Positions 34,571 to 43,321 of a stretch of DNA of 64,000 bases are shown in pieces. Source of the stretch: JAOUJD01 sp963841815 (lineage in GTDB: Bacteria; Pseudomonadota; Gammaproteobacteria; Burkholderiales; Burkholderiaceae_F); NCBI GenBank assembly GCA_963841815.1, contig CAWJEE010000019.1:186001-250000 (forward strand), in the 5' to 3' direction. Position 1 is the first letter of the stretch, and each line of letters starts with the position of its first letter. The notes beneath the pieces were generated by a model. That model saw only the letters and a list, made by a program, of their open reading frames with translations, did no database searches and had not been told where the DNA came from. The translations under genes were made by a program, and so were the position numbers.

Positions 34571-34978
34571 TCAGAGATAGTGCGACCCGAGGATGGTGAC
34601 CCAGGTCATGATGGCGATCAGCAGCACGATCGTCACCGCGGCGCTGCCGTAGTCCTTGGCGCGCTTGCCGAGCGGGTCGATCCGGACGCTGTCGCGGTCG
34701 ACCGCCACCTCGATCGCCGTGTTCAGCAGTTCGACGAGCAGCACCAGCAGCAGCGAGCCGATCAGCAGGACTTTCTCGACGGCGGCGAGCGGCAGCAGGA
34801 TCGCCACCGGCGCCATCACGGCGGCGAGCAGCAGTTCCTGCCGGAAGGCGGCCTCGTGCCGCCACGCCGCGGCGAAGCCGTCGATCGAATAGCGCGTGGC
34901 GTTCATCAGCCGGCGCAGCCCGCGCTTGCCCTTCAGCGCGGTGCTGTCGCCCGGTCCCGGTTCGTGAGCGGCTGGCAT
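34571..34978 (-). CDS. dgkA: Diacylglycerol kinase
   Basis: DgkA phosphorylates diacylglycerol in the inner membrane, recycling lipid released by membrane-derived glycan synthesis. The 135-residue protein has three membrane helices after a basic N-terminus. Its signature ELLNTAIEVAVDRDSVRIDPLGKRAKDYGSAAV contains the catalytic Glu/Asp residues. Length and layout match the prokaryotic trimeric enzyme. It diverges from the M14 peptidase gene. Confidence 0.93.
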   Translation of the reverse strand: MPAAHEPGPGDSTALKGKRGLRRLMNATRYSIDGFAAAWRHEAAFRQELLLAAVMAPVAILLPLAAVEKVLLIGSLLLVLLVELLNTAIEVAVDRDSVRIDPLGKRAKDYGSAAVTIVLLIAIMTWVTILGSHYL

Positions 34979-35038
34979 GCGCGGAATGATACGAGGGCGC
35001 GGCTATGATCGCGCCCTCTCCTCGAGGCCCGTGACGCC

Positions 35039-36727
35039 ATGCCCGCCATCGACTACTCGCGCTTCTACCGTTACGACGAGCTGATGGCGCTGCTGCGCGG
35101 CTTCGCCGCCGAGCATCCCGGCTACGTCGCGGTCGAGCCGATCGGGCGCAGCCACGAAGGCCGCGACATTCCGCTCGTGACGCTGACGAACGGCGCGACC
35201 GGCGCGGCGAAGGACAAGCCCGCGTACTGGATCGACGGCAACATCCACTCGGTCGAGCTGACCGCGTCGACCGCGTGCCTGTACTTCCTCGACTGGATGC
35301 TGAAGGGCAAGGACAGCGACGCCGACATTCGCCGCGCGCTCGACACGCGGGCCTTCTACGTCTGCCCCCGCATCAACCCGGACGGCGCCGAGTGGGCGCT
35401 GGCGGACCAGCCGAAGTACGTGCGTTCCTCGACGCGCCGCTACCCGTTCGACGAGGAGCCGGTCGAAGGGCTCCTGACCGAAGACGTCGACGGCGACGGC
35501 CGCATCCTGCAGATGCGGATCGCGGATCCCAACGGGCCGTGGAAGAAGCACCCGTTGCAGCCGCAGCTGCTGGTGCGGCGCGATCCGCTCGACCCGCCGG
35601 GCGGCGACTACTACCGCGTGCTGCCCGAGGGCCGCATCGAGAACTACGACGGCGTGTCGATCCGCGTGACCGGATCTGCGCAGGGCCTGGACCTGAACCG
35701 CAACTTCCCGTCGAACTGGCGGCAGGAGCACGAGCAGCTGGGCGCGGGCCCGTATCCGACCTCCGAGCCGGAGGTGCGCGCGGTGGTGGACTTCATCGCG
35801 AAGCATCCGAACATCGGCGGCGGCACGAGCCTGCACACGTTCTCGGGCGTGCTGCTGCGGCCGTTCGGCCACCTGCCCGACGAAAAGATGCCCGCCGAGG
35901 ACCTGTGGACGTACCAGAAGCTCGGCAAGACCGGCGAGCAGCTGACCGGTTATCCCGCGATCTCGATCTGGCACGAGTTCCAGTACTACCCGGGCGAGTT
36001 CATCACGGGCGCGTTCGACTGGATCTACGAGCATCTCGGCATGTTCATGTGGACCATCGAGATCTGGAACCCGAAGAAGGAAGCCGGAATCGACAGCGAC
36101 GAGTGGATCCACTGGTTCCGCGATCACCCGATCGAGGACGACCGGAAGATGTACGACTGGGCACAGCGCGTCGCGCCGGGCGAAGGCCACGTCGACTGGA
36201 AGCCGTTCGACCATCCGCAGCTCGGCCGCGTCGAAATCGGCGGCTGGAACCGGTTCGCCGTGTTCAGCAACCCGCCCCCGGCGCTGCGCGAGAAGGAAGT
36301 CGCGCGTTTCCCGAAGTGGCTGCTGTCGCTCGCGCTGGTCTCGCCGCGGCTCGAACTGCGCGCGGCGGAGGTCACGCGGGCCGGCGCCGACACGTGGCGC
36401 GTGCGGCTCGTCGTGCAGAACAGCGGCTGGCTGCCGAGCTACGTCAGCAAGATGGCGCTGAAGCACAAGGTGCTGCGCGGCGTGCTCGCGGAAATCTCGC
36501 TGTCCCCGGGCGCGGAACTCGTGAACGGCAAGCCGCGCGAGGAGCTCGGCGAGCTCGAAGGCTGGGCCTACATGCACACCGGCGTGTCGTTCTGGCCGAA
36601 CCGCACGCCGACCGGCGACCGCGCGCACGTCGACTGGATCGTGCGCGCGCCGGCGGGGACCGAGATCGGGCTGGCGGCGTGGCACGACCGCGCCGGGCGC
36701 GTCGAAACCCGCGTGACGCTGGACTAG
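35039..36727 (+). CDS. M14-family zinc carboxypeptidase
   Basis: A 562-residue peptidase. The zinc ligands are in GNIHSVELTAS (His70 and Glu73, the HxxE pair) and the downstream TSLHTFSG His. The substrate-binding DLNRNFPSNW and SEPEVRAVVDF are typical of M14. The C-terminal 170 residues form a beta-rich domain. No signal peptide is seen, so it is probably cytoplasmic or exported another way. Its stop (TAG) overlaps that of the convergent zinc-ribbon gene in a shared CTAG. Confidence 0.85.
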   Translation: MPAIDYSRFYRYDELMALLRGFAAEHPGYVAVEPIGRSHEGRDIPLVTLTNGATGAAKDKPAYWIDGNIHSVELTASTACLYFLDWMLKGKDSDADIRRALDTRAFYVCPRINPDGAEWALADQPKYVRSSTRRYPFDEEPVEGLLTEDVDGDGRILQMRIADPNGPWKKHPLQPQLLVRRDPLDPPGGDYYRVLPEGRIENYDGVSIRVTGSAQGLDLNRNFPSNWRQEHEQLGAGPYPTSEPEVRAVVDFIAKHPNIGGGTSLHTFSGVLLRPFGHLPDEKMPAEDLWTYQKLGKTGEQLTGYPAISIWHEFQYYPGEFITGAFDWIYEHLGMFMWTIEIWNPKKEAGIDSDEWIHWFRDHPIEDDRKMYDWAQRVAPGEGHVDWKPFDHPQLGRVEIGGWNRFAVFSNPPPALREKEVARFPKWLLSLALVSPRLELRAAEVTRAGADTWRVRLVVQNSGWLPSYVSKMALKHKVLRGVLAEISLSPGAELVNGKPREELGELEGWAYMHTGVSFWPNRTPTGDRAHVDWIVRAPAGTEIGLAAWHDRAGRVETRVTLD

Positions 36728-37201
36728 GCGGGAGCGGCGATCGCCGCCGCCTTGAAGGCGTGCGCCAATGCTGCCGGCGTGCGGCTGCGGACCTCCTTCA
36801 AGGAGTGCAGTTGTTCGTGACCACAGCGCGCGCATCGATGCACCGGCATCGTGAGCTCGACGTCGAAGGGCTCGAGCTGGGGCATCTGGACGTCGATGTG
36901 GAAGGTCCGCTGCGCGTCGACGGAATCCGCCAGCTTGTCGCCGCAAGAGGCGCAGTAGTACTGCTTGAGCAGCATGCCTTTCGCGGTGCTCGCGGGCAGT
37001 TTCATCTCGTCGCCTTCGACCAGTTGATCGACGAGCAGCAAGGGAAAGTCGGGATTGGCGAAACAGCCGATGCCCGTTCGGGCACTCGAGTACCGGCAGG
37101 TGATGGACCTTGAGCGCGAGCGGTCCCTCCTGACCGCTGATTTCCGGAAGCGTGCCCGGCTGGACCTCGCCCTTGCAGATCGGACATGTCGTCTTCGCCA
37201 T
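36724..37201 (-). CDS. Double zinc-ribbon protein of unknown function (frameshifted here)
   Basis: A protein of about 158 residues with two Cys pairs at its ends: CPIC near residue 6 and CPNG in VLECPNGHR, then CASC and CARC in QYYCASCGDKL and VHRCARCGHEQL. This suggests two zinc-ribbon sites. The frame breaks at about 37065; dropping one base there gives HRCFANPDFPLLLVDQLVEGDEMKL. I do not recognise a named family. The gene converges with the M14 peptidase gene and diverges from a TctC gene. Confidence 0.6.
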
Positions 37202-37374
37202 CGCGATTCTCCCTCCCGAGGATGATGGAATGATCCGCGCGGGCTGCCGAGTGTCGATCATGAATTACACCTAAGCAGTCCGCTTGCCCGCCAACGGCTT
37301 GCGGCGCCGCCGCATGCACGGCGCGAGTCGCGCTGCCTATACTGCTCCGCATAACGACACGACATGGAGACAAG

Positions 37375-38340
37375 ATGGACCGGCGCACTCTGTTGGCCGC
37401 GGCGAGCGCTGCGGCGGTTCTTCCCCACGCGATGGTCCGGGCGCAGGCCTTCCCCGTACGGCCCATATCGATCTACGTCGCCTTCCCCGCCGGAGGGCCG
37501 ACCGACCAGTTCTTCCGCGCGATCGCGGAGTCGGCTTCGAAGATCCTGGGCCAGTCCGTCATCGTCGAGAACAAGCCGGGCGGCGGCGGCACGCTGGCGC
37601 CGATCTCCATGAAGAACCAGAAGCCCGACGGCTACGTCGTTTCGCAGATGCCGCTCGGCGTCTTCCGCGTCCCGCACATGCAGAAGAATCCGCAGTTCGA
37701 TCCGATCAAGGACTTCACCTACATCATCAACCTGACGGGCTACACGTTCGGCCTTGCCGTTCCGGCGAATGCGCCGTGGAAGACGATCAAGGACTTCGTC
37801 GAGGACGCGAAGCGCAATCCCGGCAAGATCGACTACGGCTCGACCGGCACCGGGACCACGCCGCACATCGTGATGGAGGAATTCGCGCAGAAGGCCGGCA
37901 TCAGGCTGACGCACGTGCCTTACAAGGGCAGCGCCGACCTGATGGCGTCGATTCTCGGCGGCCACATCCAGTCCGCGAGCGATTCGACCGGCTGGGCGCC
38001 GCACGTCGAGTCGGGCAAGCTGCGCCTGCTCGCGACGTTCGGTCCGAAACGCACCAAGCGCTGGCCCGACGTGCCCACGCTGACCGAACTCGGTTACGAC
38101 ACGGTGTCCGAGTCGCCCTTCGGGCTCGCCGGCCCGGCGGGCATGGATCCCGCGGTCGTGCGCACGCTGCACGACGCGTTCAAGAAGGCGCTCGAGGAAC
38201 CGAAGATCACGGCCCTGCTCGACCGCTTCGACCAGCCGATGGTCTACATGAGCGCCGAGGACTACACGAAGTTCGCGCGGCAGACCTACGAAGCGGAGAA
38301 GGTGACCGTTGAGAGGTTGGGGCTCAAGGGGACGATGTAG
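37375..38340 (+). CDS. Bug/TctC-family periplasmic solute-binding protein
   Basis: A 321-residue exported binding protein. The N-terminus MDRRTLLAAASAAAVLPHAM has a twin-Arg pair, so either Tat or Sec export is possible. The mature part starts FPVRPISIYVAFPAGGPTDQFFR, followed by ENKPGGGGTLA and the typical DYGSTGTGTTPH. Bug proteins are extremely numerous in Burkholderiales and deliver carboxylic acids or similar molecules, with or without a TctAB partner; none is encoded beside it. Ligand unknown. Confidence 0.92.
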   Translation: MDRRTLLAAASAAAVLPHAMVRAQAFPVRPISIYVAFPAGGPTDQFFRAIAESASKILGQSVIVENKPGGGGTLAPISMKNQKPDGYVVSQMPLGVFRVPHMQKNPQFDPIKDFTYIINLTGYTFGLAVPANAPWKTIKDFVEDAKRNPGKIDYGSTGTGTTPHIVMEEFAQKAGIRLTHVPYKGSADLMASILGGHIQSASDSTGWAPHVESGKLRLLATFGPKRTKRWPDVPTLTELGYDTVSESPFGLAGPAGMDPAVVRTLHDAFKKALEEPKITALLDRFDQPMVYMSAEDYTKFARQTYEAEKVTVERLGLKGTM

Positions 38341-38347
38341 TCGGTGC

Positions 38348-38589
38348 CGTGCCGCGGCAGGCGGGGCGCGGCGGGCGCGACTTCCGGGGCGGCGAGCAGC
38401 GGAGGCCCGAGGTCGGCGCGCGCCAGCGCGCTTCGTGTCTGACTTGCCGCGGCATGTTTGAGCGGAGTTCGCGCAGCGAACGCAGCGAGTTCCGCGGCAC
38501 GACCTCGGGCTGAGCAGCGCAGCGGAGTCGGCGCGAACGCGCCGACCGCCCCGGAGGAGCGCCCGCCGCGCCCCGCCTGCCGCGGCACG
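38348..38589. repeat. 242-bp inverted-repeat element between TctC and fba
   Basis: 31-bp arms at 38348-38378 and 38559-38589 are perfect reverse complements, and shorter complementary stretches continue inward (38384-38392 with 38546-38554; 38406-38415 with 38501-38510). The interior has smaller hairpins at 38467-38481 and 38527-38546. No coding frame with family resemblance is inside. It fills almost all of the gap between two convergent genes. Confidence 0.75.
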
Positions 38590-38604
38590 ACGCGCGAGCG
38601 ACGT

Positions 38605-39669
38605 TCAGTGAACGTGCTGAGAGAGCTCGCCCGTCTCGTACTTATGCGCGACGGTCGTTAGCGGCACCGGCTTGATCTTGCCGCCCTGCCCTTCGCAGCC
38701 GAACTGGACGTAACGCTCCTTGCAGATCGCCTTCGCCGCGGCGCGCGCGGGCTTCAGGTAGTCGCGCGGATCGAAGTGGCCGGGATTCTCGTGCAGGAAC
38801 TTGCGGATCGCCGCAGTCATCGCGAGCCGGATGTCGGTGTCGATGTTGATCTTGCGCACCCCGTGCTTGATCGCCTCCTGCAGCTCCTCGACCGGAACGC
38901 CGTAAGTCTCCTTCATGTCGCCGCCGTACTTGCGGATTTCCGCGAGCAGGTCCTGCGGCACGCTCGACGAGCCGTGCATCACGAGGTGGGTATTCGGGAT
39001 CCGGCGATGGATCTGCTTGATGCGCTCGATGGCGAGGATGTCGCCGGTGGGCTTGCGCGTGAACTTGTAGGCGCCGTGGCTGGTGCCGATGGCGATCGCC
39101 AGCGCGTCGAGTTGCGTCTTCTTGACGAAGTCCGCGGCCTGGTCGGGATCGGTCAGCAGCTGGTCGCGCGTCATCGTCGACTCGGTGCCGTGGCCGTCCT
39201 CCTTGTCGCCCCGCATCGTCTCGAGCGAGCCGAGGCAGCCCAACTCGCCTTCGACGCTGACGCCGAGCGCGTGCGCCATCTCGACGACCTTCCTGGTCAC
39301 CTGCACGTTGTAGTCGTAGTCGGCGATCGTCTTGCCGTCCTCGCGCAGCGAGCCGTCCATCATCACCGACGAGAAGCCGATCTTGATCGCGCCCTCGCAC
39401 ACCGCCGGCGACTGGCCGTGGTCCTGGTGCATGGCGATCGGCAGCTCCGGATAGCTCTCGACTGCGGCCTGGATCAGGTGCTTGAGGAACAGTTCACCCG
39501 CGTATTTGCGCGCGCCGGCCGAGGCCTGCATGATCACCGGGGCGTTGACCTCTTTCGCCGCCTCCATGATGGCCTGCACCTGCTCGAGGTTGTTGACGTT
39601 GAAGGCGGGAACTCCGTAGCCGTTTTCCGCCGCGTGATCGAGCAATTGCCGCATCGAGACCAATGCCAT
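38605..39669 (-). CDS. fba: Class II fructose-bisphosphate aldolase
   Basis: Fba splits fructose 1,6-bisphosphate using Zn2+. The 354-residue protein begins MALVSMRQLLDHAAENGYGVPAFNVNN and contains IAMHQDHGQSP (His ligands), SVMMDGSLREDGKTIADYDYN, VEGELGCLGS and LVMHGSSSVPQDL. The C-terminal CEGQGGKIKPV is typical of the Calvin-cycle-type class II enzymes found in Betaproteobacteria. A TAAAAT box lies 57 bases upstream. It is part of the glycolytic run that also holds pyk, pgk, gap and tkt. Confidence 0.95.
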   Translation of the reverse strand: MALVSMRQLLDHAAENGYGVPAFNVNNLEQVQAIMEAAKEVNAPVIMQASAGARKYAGELFLKHLIQAAVESYPELPIAMHQDHGQSPAVCEGAIKIGFSSVMMDGSLREDGKTIADYDYNVQVTRKVVEMAHALGVSVEGELGCLGSLETMRGDKEDGHGTESTMTRDQLLTDPDQAADFVKKTQLDALAIAIGTSHGAYKFTRKPTGDILAIERIKQIHRRIPNTHLVMHGSSSVPQDLLAEIRKYGGDMKETYGVPVEELQEAIKHGVRKINIDTDIRLAMTAAIRKFLHENPGHFDPRDYLKPARAAAKAICKERYVQFGCEGQGGKIKPVPLTTVAHKYETGELSQHVH

Positions 39670-39725
39670 GTCGTATCTCCTCTGATTCCGCTGAAACCGT
39701 TCGCCGAAGTCCGCCTGAACCCGGC

Positions 39726-39731
39726 ATTTTA
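39726..39731 (-). promoter_or_regulatory. -10-like box TAAAAT upstream of fba
   Basis: TAAAAT on the minus strand, 57 bases upstream of the fba ATG, overlapping the stop codon region of the S41 peptidase gene. It would let fba be expressed apart from the upstream genes. Confidence 0.4.
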
Positions 39732-41159
39732 GGCGAGCGGCGGCCGGGGGCTGGTGAGGCCCCGCACCGGAGAGGGCTGGGGCACGGAACGTTCCAGCAA
39801 CGCGCGCTCCGCGGCCTCCAGCGCCAGGTCGCGTCCCGCGCGCAGTTCCGGAAGGCGGGGCGGGGCGTAGATCGTGGGCGCCAGCGGCTGGCCCTCCATG
39901 CGCCGCCCGCGGGCCGACCGGAAGCCCGTCTCGGACACGCGCACCCCGCCGCCGCCGGGCAGCACGTACTCCCAGCTCACCCCCACCACGCAGCCGCAGG
40001 TCGACTCGCCGACGATGATCGCGTCGCGCTGTTCGAGCAGGGCGACCGCGGTGAGCTCGGATGCGCTGCCCGACCGGCGGTCGGTCAGGACCGCGATCGG
40101 CTTCAGGTACGGCTGGTCCGCCGGAGCGAGCCGAACGGTGCGCTCGCGCACTTCGTCACCGACGCGAGTGAGCTGGGTCACCACGTGGCGTTGCTCCGGC
40201 AGGAACTGCCGCACCAGCCAGACGAACTGGCTGTAGTCGCCGCCGCCGTTGCCGCGCAGGTCGAGCACCAGCGCGCTCGACGTGCCGGCGGCGCGCAGTG
40301 CGCGCTCGATGTCGCCGCGGTTGCGCACGGAGAAGCGGTTCAGCTTCACGACCGCAACGCCCGAGGACAGCTTGATGGTCGTCACCGTCGGCGGGCGCAC
40401 CAGCGGCTCGGGTCGCACCACGACCTCGAAGGTCCACCCCTGGTCGCGACTGATCGTCACCCGCTGCGCCCGCGCCGGCTCGTCGGGCGCGCGTTGCAGG
40501 GCACGGCGCACGGCGCGCAGCTGCGCGAAGCGCATCGCCTCGTCGGCGAGCGCCGGCAGCGCCTCCGGCGACGTGATGTCCTCGCCAGTCAGCGGCAGGT
40601 GGCGGGCGGCCGCTAGGAACTTCGCGTCGAACCGATGCGAGTCGATCGCCAGCACGACATCGCCGCGCTTCAGGCCGGCGCGCGCGGCCGGCGAGTCACT
40701 GTCGACGTCGACGATCACGAGCTGGTCGTCGAGCACGTTGAGGGCGGCGCCGGTCGCCAGGGCCGCGTAGCGGCGGTGATCCGCGCTCTCGCGCGGAGTG
40801 ACGATGCGGGTGTGCGAATCGTTCAGTTCGCGCACCATCGACTTCAGCGCGAGGAAGAACTGCGCATCGGTCTTCGCGCCGGCCACGCGCGGCCGGTACT
40901 TGTCGCGGATGGCCGGCCAGTCGACGCCGTTCAGGCGCGGGTCGTAGTAGCGCTCAGCGATCACCTTCCACGCGCGCTGCTGCACGTCGATCCGCTGGGC
41001 CTCGGTGGCGAAGTCGCCGCTCAGGCCTTCCTGCGACACCAGCGGGACATCCTCCGCGAGGTCCGCCACCATGCCCCCCGCCGGGCGCGCCGGCAGGGAC
41101 GCGCACGCGGCCAGCGCCGCCAGTGCGACGGCGACGAGTAACGGGCGCAGGAGAGTCAT
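39729..41159 (-). CDS. S41-family C-terminal-processing-like peptidase (lipoprotein)
   Basis: A 476-residue exported protein. MTLLRPLLVAVALAALAACAS has a lipobox, so it is likely lipid-anchored. A PDZ-like region around DSDSPAARAGLKRGDVVLAIDSH (about 147-169) precedes the S41 catalytic core, with VLDLRGNGGGDYSQFVWL and DRRSGSASELTAVALLE, where the Ser in SGSASE is the likely nucleophile. It probably cleaves periplasmic proteins at their C-termini. It is inserted between pyk and fba, on the same strand. Confidence 0.85.
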   Translation of the reverse strand: MTLLRPLLVAVALAALAACASLPARPAGGMVADLAEDVPLVSQEGLSGDFATEAQRIDVQQRAWKVIAERYYDPRLNGVDWPAIRDKYRPRVAGAKTDAQFFLALKSMVRELNDSHTRIVTPRESADHRRYAALATGAALNVLDDQLVIVDVDSDSPAARAGLKRGDVVLAIDSHRFDAKFLAAARHLPLTGEDITSPEALPALADEAMRFAQLRAVRRALQRAPDEPARAQRVTISRDQGWTFEVVVRPEPLVRPPTVTTIKLSSGVAVVKLNRFSVRNRGDIERALRAAGTSSALVLDLRGNGGGDYSQFVWLVRQFLPEQRHVVTQLTRVGDEVRERTVRLAPADQPYLKPIAVLTDRRSGSASELTAVALLEQRDAIIVGESTCGCVVGVSWEYVLPGGGGVRVSETGFRSARGRRMEGQPLAPTIYAPPRLPELRAGRDLALEAAERALLERSVPQPSPVRGLTSPRPPLA

Positions 41160-41245
41160 TGCTGCTCAGGCGGTGAAACGGAGGCGGCGGAGCGCGGGAC
41201 TATCGCAGGACGCGGCCGACGGATGGGCCACCCCAGGTGGAGCGG

Positions 41246-41390
41246 TCAGGCGTGTTCGCCGACGCGCACGATGTTGGCTCCGGCCGGGCGCCGTTCGGCG
41301 CCCTTGACGTCCGCTGCGCGGACGTCAGCCTCGCCGAAATCGTGCGGCTGGGAGTTCGTCTCACGCATGTTCGCCGACGCGCACGATTTT
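41246..41390. repeat. Duplicated 3' end of pyk around two hairpins
   Basis: 41246-41275 repeats 41361-41390 at 27 of 30 positions. On the minus strand both encode IVRVGEHA and a stop; the second is the real pyk end. The 85 bases between hold two perfect hairpins: GGGCGCC-GTTC-GGCGCCC (41286-41303) and TGACGTCCGC-TGC-GCGGACGTCA (41305-41327). Confidence 0.75.
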
Positions 41391-42798
41391 CAGCGTGTTG
41401 GTGCCGCCGGCCTGCCCCATGGGTTCGCCGACCGTCAGCACGATCAGGTCGCCCCGCCGCACCACGCCCCGCTCGAGCAGGAGCTTCTCCGCCGCGGCGA
41501 GCGAGGCGTCACGGTCCGCGAGCGTCGGGAAGTGCAGCGGGCGCACGTTCCGGTACAGCGCCAGGCGGCGCGCCGTGGCCACGCTCGCGGTCAGGGCGTA
41601 GATCGGGATGTCGACGTCGTGGCGGCTCATCCAGAGCGTCGTCGAACCCGACTCGGTCAAGGCGCAGATCGCGGCGCAGCGCAGGTGGTAGGCGGTGAAC
41701 AGCGCGCCGTAGGCGATCGACTGGTCGACCCGGTCGAACGTCCGGTTGACGAACTGCAGGTCGAGCTCGACCTGCTCGGAGCGGTCGGCCTCGGTGACGA
41801 TCGACGCCATCGTCTCGACGACTTCGACCGGATACTTGCCAGCCGCGGTCTCCGCCGACAGCATCACCGCGTCGGTGCCGTCGAGCACGGCGTTGGCGAC
41901 GTCGCTGACTTCGGCGCGCGTCGGCGACGCGTTGACGATCATCGACTCCATCATCTGCGTCGCGGTGATGGCGAGCTTGTTGCTCTCCTTCGCCATCTTG
42001 ATCATGCGCTTCTGCAGGGCGGGCACGGCGGCGTTGCCGACCTCGACCGCGAGGTCGCCGCGCGCGACCATGATGCCGTCGGCCGCGTCGAGGATCTCGC
42101 GCAGCAGCGGAATCGCCTCGGCGCGCTCGATCTTCGCGATGATCTGCGGCTTGATGCCGTGCTTCGCGCCGGCGATCGTCGCCAGCTGGCGCGCCATCTC
42201 GACGTCGGTGCGGTTCTTCACGAACGACACGGCGACGAAGTCGGCCCCGCACTGCATCGCGGTGTCGATGTCGCGCACGTCCTTGCCCGTCAGGGCGGGC
42301 GCGGACAGGCCGCCGCCCTGCTTGTTGATGCCCTTGTTGTTCGACAGTTCGCCGCCGATGCGGACGATGGTGTGGATCTCGTCCAGCGTCACGCGCTCGA
42401 CGTCGAGCACGATCAGGCCGTCGTTCAGCAGCAGCGTGTCGCCCGCCTTCACGTCCTTCGGCAGGTCTTTGTAATCGAGGCCCGAGCGTTCGGAGTTGCC
42501 GAGTTCGTCCCTGGCGTCCAGGACGAACCGCGCGCCCGGCTTCAGGGTGACCCGGCCGCCCTCGAACTTGCCGACGCGGACTTTCGGGCCCTGCAGGTCC
42601 GCCATGATGGCGACGTCGATGCCGATCCGTCGCGGACGTCTCGCGCACGAGTCGCGCGCGCTCGAGGTGGTCCTCGGCGGAGCCGTGGGAGAAGTTGAAG
42701 CGGACGACGTCGACGCCGGCGGTCAGCATGCGTTCGAGCACGAGCGGATCGCTGGAGGCGGGGCCGAGGGTCGCGACGATCTTGGTGCTGCGTGCCAT
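41361..42798 (-). CDS. pyk: Pyruvate kinase (frameshifted near the N-terminus here)
   Basis: Pyk makes pyruvate and ATP from phosphoenolpyruvate. The product starts MARSTKIVATLGPASSDPLV with VVRFNFSHGSAEDH, then shifts frame at about 42628; removing one G from GGATC gives LVRETSATIGIDVAIMADLQGPKVRVG. The rest is intact: SFVKNRTDVEMAR, IIAKIERAEAIPLLREILDAADGIMVARGDLAVEVG, ATQMMESMI and DGTDAVMLSAETAAGKYPVE. Its end is partly duplicated downstream (41246). Confidence 0.9.
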
Positions 42799-42801
42799 GG
42801 G

Positions 42802-43236
42802 TCAGATCCGGTGGGTGCGAGCGCGGACGAGGTCCACTTCGTACGTGGTCAGTTCGATCGGGTTGCCGTCGCGGTCGTTGAAGTAGAGCGACAGCGACAG
42901 CGCGTGGTCCTGCAGGTGCGGCGGCGACGGGCGCCGGCGCTTGTCGAACAGCGGCAGCTGCGGGGCCCGCTTGTGGAAGTGGACGAATGCAGCGCCGTCG
43001 ACGCGCAGGGCGACCGTCGTCGCCTTGCCGGCGCGCTTGGCGTCCTCGAACAGAGCGAGGTGGGTCACGCCGTCACCGGCGGTCAGCGTCAACGGGCCGC
43101 CGAGTTCCCGCGCCCAGCTCCCGAACCGGGCGTCCTTGCGGAACCCGAGCACGCTGCCGTACCACTTCGCCGCCTCGGCCCGGTCGCGCACATAGACGTG
43201 CACGTGGTCGAGCCCTTCGACGCGGAAACGGGTCAT
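42802..43236 (-). CDS. VOC (glyoxalase/bleomycin resistance) family protein
   Basis: A 144-residue vicinal-oxygen-chelate protein. Two halves are visible: LDHVHVYVRDRAEAAKWYGSVLGF (about 9-32) and LSLYFNDRDGNPIELTTYE (about 112-130), where the Glu in PIELTTYE and the His in LDHVHV are typical metal ligands. Members are glyoxalases, dioxygenases or drug-binding proteins; this one cannot be placed. It lies between pgk and pyk, and the spacer to pgk holds a copy of the 70-bp repeat. Confidence 0.8.
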   Translation of the reverse strand: MTRFRVEGLDHVHVYVRDRAEAAKWYGSVLGFRKDARFGSWARELGGPLTLTAGDGVTHLALFEDAKRAGKATTVALRVDGAAFVHFHKRAPQLPLFDKRRRPSPPHLQDHALSLSLYFNDRDGNPIELTTYEVDLVRARTHRI

Positions 43237-43321
43237 GTTGCCTCGCGCGCGCTCACTGGACTACCCTCGCGCTGCGCGCTCGGGATGAGCGCTCCGGAGC
43301 GGCCGCGCGCGCTCATGTTGC
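43233..43321. mobile_element. 70-bp dispersed repeat, copy B, flanked by 9-bp direct repeats
   Basis: The repeat copy (43248-43317) is 93% identical to 25209-25278. Here the surrounding sequence shows TCATGTTGC at 43233-43241 and again at 43313-43321. The first holds the VOC gene start, the second the pgk stop; without the 80-bp unit between, the two genes would overlap as ATGA. This is what insertion with a 9-bp target duplication would leave. Confidence 0.65.
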
